This document shows, in pieces, positions 59,803 to 64,000 of a stretch of 64,000 nt of DNA. A program made the translations under genes and the position numbers. The stretch comes from Nocardia vinacea NBRC 16497 (lineage in GTDB: Bacteria; Actinomycetota; Actinomycetes; Mycobacteriales; Mycobacteriaceae): positions 1 to 64,000 of the forward strand of contig NZ_BAGN01000162.1 in assembly GCF_000308835.1 (NCBI RefSeq), given 5' to 3'. Under the pieces are notes generated by a model that made no database searches, had not been told where the DNA came from, and was given only the letters and a program-made list of their open reading frames with translations. Numbering within the stretch: position 1 is the stretch's first letter; every line of letters starts with the position of its first letter.

Positions 59803-60248
59803 GGGGTCGACACCAGCCGCGCGATGTACTCGCCGAGTTGCGGAACGAACCTGTCCCAGCCGCTGGCGTGGTCTTGGTATGTCTCCTCCAACTTCGCAGC
59901 CTCCCAACCCATCTCACGAAAGCCGGTCTCGGTGAGGCGAATCCTGGTGCCCGCGCCCGCCGGGGTGAGCTCGAAGGTGACCAGCAGCGAATCGGCGAGG
60001 TCGGCCGGGCCCTCCGGATAGCACCAGCGGAACGAGAACAGCCGTGGCCGTTCGACGGTCACCACGGTGATCGGCGCGACATGTTCCCGGTCGCCGAAGA
60101 CCAGTTCGCCGACCGCGCCCGGTGTCGTCTCGAAATCGGCCGCGTCGGACCACCATTCCGAGATGTGTTCCGGGCTGCTGACCACCTCGAAGACAACTTC
60201 GGGTGAGGCGTCGACGTGGATCTCGCGTTCGATGCTGCCGTACTCCAT
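59799..60248 (-). CDS. SRPBCC-family protein, first gene of the ArsR operon
   Basis: This 149-residue SRPBCC protein has the N-terminal SIEREIHVDASPEVVFEVVS strand-helix and SEWWSDAADFE, a central VVTVERPRLFSFRWCYPEG, and C-terminal LTETGFREMGWEAAKLEETY. It is a different branch from the one at 58985-59428 despite the shared fold. A GGAGGAAG ribosome site precedes the ATG at 60248. Two palindromic operators lie 15 and 59 bases upstream, and the ArsR gene overlaps its end. Confidence 0.85.
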   Translation of the reverse strand: MEYGSIEREIHVDASPEVVFEVVSSPEHISEWWSDAADFETTPGAVGELVFGDREHVAPITVVTVERPRLFSFRWCYPEGPADLADSLLVTFELTPAGAGTRIRLTETGFREMGWEAAKLEETYQDHASGWDRFVPQLGEYIARLVSTP

Positions 60249-60262
60249 ACTCTTCCTCCATC

Positions 60263-60279
60263 TGCAACGTTTGGTTGCA
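60263..60279. promoter_or_regulatory. ArsR operator, proximal palindrome
   Basis: TGCAACGTTTGGTTGCA has perfect 6-bp arms (TGCAAC/GTTGCA) and sits 15 bases before the first start codon. It shares GCAAC-N5-GTTGC with the distal site. Confidence 0.7.
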
Positions 60280-60306
60280 TGTCACGCTAGCCGACCATCC
60301 ACCATC

Positions 60307-60325
60307 GCGCAACCATTGGTTGCGC
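60307..60325. promoter_or_regulatory. ArsR operator, distal palindrome
   Basis: GCGCAACCATTGGTTGCGC is a perfect palindrome (8-bp arms plus ATT). Its centre is 45 bases from that of the proximal site, so both face nearly the same side of the helix, and the promoter may lie between them. Confidence 0.7.
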
Positions 60326-60353
60326 ATTGAATCCGGCCGCGACTTGAACGCAC

Positions 60354-60393
60354 AAACCCCGGCGAGACCACCATGCGTGGTCAGCCGGGGTTT
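60354..60393 (-). terminator. Strong hairpin terminator of the 39-aa gene
   Basis: AAACCCCGGC (60354-60363) pairs perfectly with GCCGGGGTTT (60384-60393), and inside it GACCAC pairs with GTGGTC around a CATGC loop. It begins ten bases after the stop of the small gene at 60404-60523. Confidence 0.75.
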
Positions 60394-60403
60394 CGGCGGC
60401 GAC

Positions 60404-60523
60404 TCAGACCTTCAGCCCGTGTTTGGTGACGTATGCGTAATGGAAGGCGAAGAGCCCACCGAGGACGACGAGCCACTGCAGCGCGCTCACCAGCGACACC
60501 GAATCGACGATCAGTTCGCCCAC
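60404..60523 (-). CDS. Tiny single-helix membrane protein (39 aa)
   Basis: A short frame from a GTG at 60523 to TGA at 60404 encodes an acidic start (MGELIVD), one hydrophobic helix at about residues 12-29 and a basic end (VTKHGLKV). The ribosome site is weak (GGTGAT). Support comes from the strong terminator directly behind it and from the membrane-protein composition. No family is recognised. It lies between the PspM gene and the SRPBCC operon, all on one strand. Confidence 0.5.
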   Translation of the reverse strand: MGELIVDSVSLVSALQWLVVLGGLFAFHYAYVTKHGLKV

Positions 60524-60655
60524 GCTATATCACCGCGGTCGCGAGCATCTGATCACTCGGTCTCTCGCCACGAACACATAGCGATCAGCCGCACTGCCGG
60601 TGAGGCCTATCGGCCGCATCGCCTCGCCCGGCAAAATCCGGGACGGGCTCGAAGG

Positions 60656-61546
60656 TTAATTGCCCTGCGGAGGAAGCGAAGTGGATGCGTGCCGGTCCGC
60701 GATCTCGGTGAGGGCCTGCGCCCACCCGTCCAGGCGGTCGGCCGCGTCACGCAGATCGGCGACGATGGTGTCGAAGTTGTGGCGCAGCAGCGCGCTTTCG
60801 GGGACCGCGAGAATCCGCCCCGCCGCGGCGACCACCTGTTCGTACTCGGCGACCCCGCTGTCCAGGCGGCCGAGTGCGAATTGCATATTCTCGGTGAGGC
60901 CAACGGCGGCAACGGATTTCGAGCGGCCCATGGCGCCGAGTGCCTGTTCCATCGCGGCGATGTCGGCGGCCAGTGCGTGCAGCGCGGCCGCGCCCGAACC
61001 CGCGGTTTCGATCATGTCGGCGAGCTCGTCCTCGGGTAGCCGATTCGAGCGGGCGATCTGCGTGCCGAGGCCGTGTAGCGCCTTCTCCGCCCGAACCAGG
61101 CGGGAAATCGGCCCGCGCGCGGATGACCACGGTGGTGGCTGTTTGCGCGGTACGAAGGCGGCCTGCGGCAGCGGCGCGCCGCGCAATTGGAGGTAGCGGC
61201 GGGCGCTCAGCGCGGTACCGGTGACCAGCGCCACCGCTCCCCCGCCGACCACGACCACGGCCCAGACCGGTGCCGAAAGCACCATCAGCCCAACGGTTCC
61301 CGCAGTGGTGAGACCACCGACCGTGCCCAGTTGGAAGCTGCGGCGGCGGGCCCGGCGGCGCTTGCGCAACTCCCGCTCGCGCGGATCCGCCCAGCGCCGC
61401 ACCGCGACCAGCGCATGTTCGCCCACCTCGCGCAGACTGTCGGGCAGGCTCCCCGGCTGCGGTGCGAGTGCCGCCTGCGCGCGCACGAGCGCGGCACCGC
61501 GACGACGACCACCCTTACCTTGTTCGCGAGGTCCCTGCGGGCTCAT
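60656..61546 (-). CDS. pspM: PspM-like phage-shock membrane partner of PspA
   Basis: This 296-residue protein has a basic N-terminal region (RERELRKRRRARRRSF), two adjacent membrane helices at about residues 73-112 and a long helical C-terminal half. In mycobacteria the gene after pspA encodes an integral membrane protein of this plan (Rv2743c, PspM) that binds PspA. Order and topology match here: clgR, pspA, then this gene. The ATG at 61546 follows GGAGGAG. A 167-bp gap separates it from pspA, with two TTCGAACG repeats (61683-61690 and 61701-61708) in it. Confidence 0.75.
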   Translation of the reverse strand: MSPQGPREQGKGGRRRGAALVRAQAALAPQPGSLPDSLREVGEHALVAVRRWADPRERELRKRRRARRRSFQLGTVGGLTTAGTVGLMVLSAPVWAVVVVGGGAVALVTGTALSARRYLQLRGAPLPQAAFVPRKQPPPWSSARGPISRLVRAEKALHGLGTQIARSNRLPEDELADMIETAGSGAAALHALAADIAAMEQALGAMGRSKSVAAVGLTENMQFALGRLDSGVAEYEQVVAAAGRILAVPESALLRHNFDTIVADLRDAADRLDGWAQALTEIADRHASTSLPPQGN

Positions 61547-61713
61547 CGGTCTCCTCCAGGGCACGCGTTCGGCGCGACCCGCGGTGGCCGGACAGGCAGG
61601 GCCCGAGCATGACCGACGGCCGATCCGCCAGGTACCCGTGCCTTGTCTTCCACCGAACCAGTCCTCGCCGAACTGTACTTATTTCGAACGCTGTGTCTAC
61701 TTCGAACGACGGG

Positions 61714-62550
61714 CTATTGCTGCGCGGCCTGGCCCTTGTTCATCTGTGGCTGCGGCTGTGCCGGATTCGCCTGCGCGGCACCCGGATTGATCGCCGGTGC
61801 GGTCGCACCGCCGGCGGGCAGCGCATCACCACGCATCGAGGCGCGAATCTGCTCCAGCTTGCTGTGCCCGGCCATCTGAATGCTGGCCTGCTGCACCTCG
61901 AGCATCCGGCCCTGCACCGAATTGCCCGCGAGTTCGGCGGCACCCAGCGCATTCGCGTAGCGGCGCTCGATCTTCTCGCGCACGGCATCCAGGCTCGGCG
62001 TGGTACCGGGCGCGGACAGCGTCGAATCCATCCGCTGCAGCGATGCCGAGACCTGCTCCTGCATCTTGGCCTGCTCCAGCTGGCTGAGCAGCTTGGTGCG
62101 CTCGGCGACCTTCTGCTGCAACAGCATCGCGTTCTGCTCGACGGCCTTCTTGGCCTGCGCGGCCGCCTGCAGCGACTGGTCGTGCAGCACCTTGAGGTCC
62201 TCGACGGCTTGCTCGGCGGTGACCAACTGCGCGGCGAATGCCTCGGCGGCGTTGGTGTACTGGATCGCCTTCTCGGTATCGCCGGCCGCGGCGGCCTGAT
62301 CGGCCAGCATGACGGCCTGGCGCGTATTGGCATTGAGCTTCTCGACATCGTCGAGCTGACGGTTCAGCTTCATCTCCAGCTGACGCTGGTTGCCGATGAC
62401 CGATGCGGCCTGCTGCGAGAGGGCCTGATGCTGGCGCTGAGCTTCCTCGATAGCCTGCTGAATCTGGACCTTCGGATCCGCATGCTCCTCGATCTTCGAA
62501 TCGAAGAGGGCCATCATGTACTTCCAGGCCTTGACGAACGGATTAGCCAT
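61714..62550 (-). CDS. pspA: Phage-shock protein A (PspA/IM30 family)
   Basis: This 278-residue coiled-coil protein opens with MANPFVKAWKYMMALFDS, the membrane-binding helix, followed by KIEEHADPKVQIQQAIEEAQ. Long heptad-type helices run to about residue 225, with a Pro/Ala-rich tail. PspA coats stressed inner membrane and limits proton leak. It is the homologue of the mycobacterial 35-kDa antigen and keeps the same neighbours (ClgR upstream, PspM downstream). A GGAGGCGGGA stretch precedes the ATG. Confidence 0.92.
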   Translation of the reverse strand: MANPFVKAWKYMMALFDSKIEEHADPKVQIQQAIEEAQRQHQALSQQAASVIGNQRQLEMKLNRQLDDVEKLNANTRQAVMLADQAAAAGDTEKAIQYTNAAEAFAAQLVTAEQAVEDLKVLHDQSLQAAAQAKKAVEQNAMLLQQKVAERTKLLSQLEQAKMQEQVSASLQRMDSTLSAPGTTPSLDAVREKIERRYANALGAAELAGNSVQGRMLEVQQASIQMAGHSKLEQIRASMRGDALPAGGATAPAINPGAAQANPAQPQPQMNKGQAAQQ

Positions 62551-62753
62551 CGATTGATCCCGCCTCCATAAGATGCGCCGCGCTTTTACCGCGACTCTAG
62601 TGCGCGACCGTCACGCACCCGATATGTGCCTATCCTCCACCATGTGGCACCCGGGCCGGGCGAACCCGGCCCAACTGACGCCTAGTACAGAATCTATCCG
62701 CTTTCGGCACCGGTTCGCAGCGTCGGCCGCGGACGCCACCTCTCGTCCAATGA

Positions 62754-63191
62754 TCAGTTGCTTTTCACCAGGACCAGCATGTCGGCCCTCGGGGCCGGAA
62801 TAACGATCCGGGTGTCCTCGGCGATCTGCGGCCGGGCACCGGCCACCGACATCGTGGCGGTCGCGGGCTCTGCCTCGGCCTCGGCGGGTTCGGCCGCAGC
62901 GGTCCGCTCCGTCTCGGGTGCATCGGCGGCCTGAGCGGGCGCGTCGGCAGGCAGGCCGTCAGCGCCTGCCATGATCGTGCTCACATCCCAGAGCACCCGC
63001 GACAGCGGCACATCCAGGGCCGCGCAGATGGCGGCGAGCAGTTCGCTGGAGGCCTCTTTTCGGCCCCGCTCGACCTCCGACAGATATCCCAGGCTCACGC
63101 GCGCCGAGGTGGAGACCTCACGCAGGGTCCGGCTCTGGGCGAGACGAGCACGCCGCAGACTGTCCCCGATCGCCTCTCGCAGCAGCGTCAT
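62754..63191 (-). CDS. clgR: ClgR-type XRE transcriptional regulator
   Basis: This 145-residue protein starts at the ATG at 63191 after AAGGAGAA; the frame upstream is open but has no ribosome site. The helix-turn-helix (residues ~15-70) reads RTLREVSTSARVSLGYLSEV and ERGRKEASSELLAAICAAL, as in ClgR, the activator of clp protease, psp and envelope-stress genes. The C-terminal half is Ala/Glu-rich. It ends in LVLVKSN rather than the Ala-Ala type tail that makes some ClgR proteins Clp substrates. A sigma-E-like promoter lies upstream. Confidence 0.88.
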   Translation of the reverse strand: MTLLREAIGDSLRRARLAQSRTLREVSTSARVSLGYLSEVERGRKEASSELLAAICAALDVPLSRVLWDVSTIMAGADGLPADAPAQAADAPETERTAAAEPAEAEAEPATATMSVAGARPQIAEDTRIVIPAPRADMLVLVKSN

Positions 63192-63265
63192 GTCGTTCTC
63201 CTTAGCTCCCAGTAACCGGGTCCGCGGGCGCCTACCAGCGCTGCGCACGCCGTCCTTTCTGGCAC

Positions 63266-63293
63266 AACGTCGAACAGGGTCCGGTTGGTTCCC
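63266..63293 (-). promoter_or_regulatory. Candidate sigma-E-type promoter of clgR
   Basis: On the minus strand, GGGAACC (-35; GGGAAC at 63288-63293) and CGTT (-10; 63266-63269) match the envelope-stress sigma-E pattern known from mycobacteria, with a spacer of 18 bases (one or two longer than ideal). It lies about 75 bases before the clgR start. Confidence 0.45.
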
Positions 63294-63320
63294 ACGGTGG
63301 CAAACCAGGTGCGGCAGCAC

Positions 63321-63815
63321 CTAGTGGCCGCCTCCCACGATACGACGCAACTCCCGTACCGCGCTGTGCGTAGCGCCGATTCGGATCGCCCACCGGTCGC
63401 CGTCCAGTTTCAGCCGCATGACCTCGGTATGCCCGGGCCCGGCCAGTCCGAGGAAGACAGTGCCGACGGCATGCCCGCCCTGAGATTCGGGTCCGGCTAC
63501 CCCGGTCAATCCGATACCCCAGTCGGCACCGCAGCGCAGCCGAGCACCGACGGCCAACTCTTCGGCGGTGCTCGCGGCGACCGGTCCTTCGGTCGCGAGC
63601 ACTTCGTCACTGACACCTGCGAGGCTGTGCTTGAGTTCCGTCGCGTAGACGACCAGTCCGCCGCGCAGCACCGCGCTGGCACCGGGCACCCCGGCGATGG
63701 TCGCCGCGAGCAGGCCCGCGGTCAGCGATTCGGCGGTCGCCACGGTCTGCCGGGCGGCACCCAGCTCGCGCACCAATTCGACGACGGGCGCTCCGGTTGT
63801 CAGCGGATCGGTCAT
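63321..63815 (-). CDS. cinA: CinA C-terminal-type nicotinamide-nucleotide amidohydrolase
   Basis: This 164-residue protein consists only of the CinA C-terminal (PncC) domain, which deamidates nicotinamide mononucleotide. The signature TVATAESLTAGLLAATIAGV and GIGLTGVAGPESQGG are present. The ATG at 63815 overlaps the stop of pgsA as ATGA. In mycobacteria a CinA-like gene also sits near pgsA and clgR. The missing N-terminal MoaB-like half is normal for this short form. Confidence 0.88.
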   Translation of the reverse strand: MTDPLTTGAPVVELVRELGAARQTVATAESLTAGLLAATIAGVPGASAVLRGGLVVYATELKHSLAGVSDEVLATEGPVAASTAEELAVGARLRCGADWGIGLTGVAGPESQGGHAVGTVFLGLAGPGHTEVMRLKLDGDRWAIRIGATHSAVRELRRIVGGGH

Positions 63816-64000
63816 GCGCCGCGTGTCCGGCCCGGACCTCCCGCGAGCCACACCCGCGCCGCCTGCCCCACATAGTCGAGGCCGGTGATGACCGTCAGTG
63901 CGACGGCCACATACATCAATGTCATGCCGGCGGTGGCGAATCCGCCGTGCAGCGGCAACAGCAGTACCGCGATCGCGACGGACTGCACCAGCGTCTTCAA
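63812..64000 (-). CDS. pgsA: Phosphatidylglycerophosphate synthase, C-terminal part
   Basis: Only the last 62 residues are in the window; the gene enters from the right edge. The visible part has KTLVQSVAIAVLLLPL and two membrane helices, then DYVGQAARVW, as in CDP-diacylglycerol--glycerol-3-phosphate 3-phosphatidyltransferases. It overlaps the cinA-like gene by 4 bp and is the expected upstream neighbour of the clgR-psp locus. Confidence 0.8.
   Translation of the reverse strand: MKTLVQSVAIAVLLLPLHGGFATAGMTLMYVAVALTVITGLDYVGQAARVWLAGGPGRTRGA

Noticed and set aside
62551..62753. A ClgR binding site upstream of pspA
   Set aside because: CGC and GCG half-sites are present on the minus strand, but the spacing is seven bases instead of about five, so I cannot support it.

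Overview
The window is high-GC actinobacterial DNA and most likely comes from a Nocardia or a close mycolic-acid relative. The clues are the pgsA-cinA-clgR-pspA-pspM gene order at the right end (the mycobacterial-type phage-shock locus), a WS/DGAT-like protein, a WhiB-like protein, many P450s and a large NRPS. This is inferred from gene content only; no rRNA or tRNA was seen.

Layout. 1-9340 (minus strand): a tightly coupled operon for a conjugation-type (type IV secretion-like) apparatus. In transcription order it encodes a PAS/GAF-like protein, a TcpC/VirB8-like protein, two small membrane proteins, a VirB4/TraC-like ATPase, a large TrbL/VirB6-like membrane protein, a degenerate NlpC/P60-like protein and a gene that runs off the left edge. 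9722-12106: a ROK kinase, a WhiB-like protein and a MerR regulator. 12306-14651: an orphan second copy of the TrbL-like protein. 14748-18485: two crotonases around an ADP-forming acyl-CoA synthetase. 18647-20935: an APC permease with an RpiR regulator.

21246-42857: a lipopeptide/peptide-type biosynthetic region. It has an AMP ligase, a divergent TetR, a P450, a WS/DGAT-like protein, an aldo/keto reductase and a 4718-residue NRPS (A-T-E, C-A-T, C-A-T, C-A-T, reductase), followed by a PIG-L deacetylase. The expected product is a tetrapeptide aldehyde or alcohol starting with a D-residue. A 48-bp sequence is inserted in frame in the second A domain and recurs in the P450 N-terminus.

43421-52538: a second, compact cluster, probably for halogenated phenolics. 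It has a MetE-like protein, a flavin-dependent halogenase, an unusual fusion of a chorismate-lyase-like domain to an active-site-depleted class II DAHP synthase domain, a cation/proton antiporter and two CYP157-like P450s that lack the ExxR arginine. I regard this as the best candidate for an undescribed system.

52882-54600: a Gly/Ser-repeat secreted protein and a DUF4239 membrane protein. 54785-58874: aldarate (talarate/galactarate) catabolism, with a transporter, KdgD and a dehydratase, next to a decayed lactonase. 58985-60248: an SRPBCC/ArsR/SRPBCC operon with two clear palindromic operators. 60404-60523: a tiny membrane protein with its own terminator. 60656-64000: the PspM-PspA-ClgR-CinA-PgsA stress/membrane-integrity locus. 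Several start sites were moved inward because a Shine-Dalgarno sequence or a stop/start overlap pointed to an internal codon.
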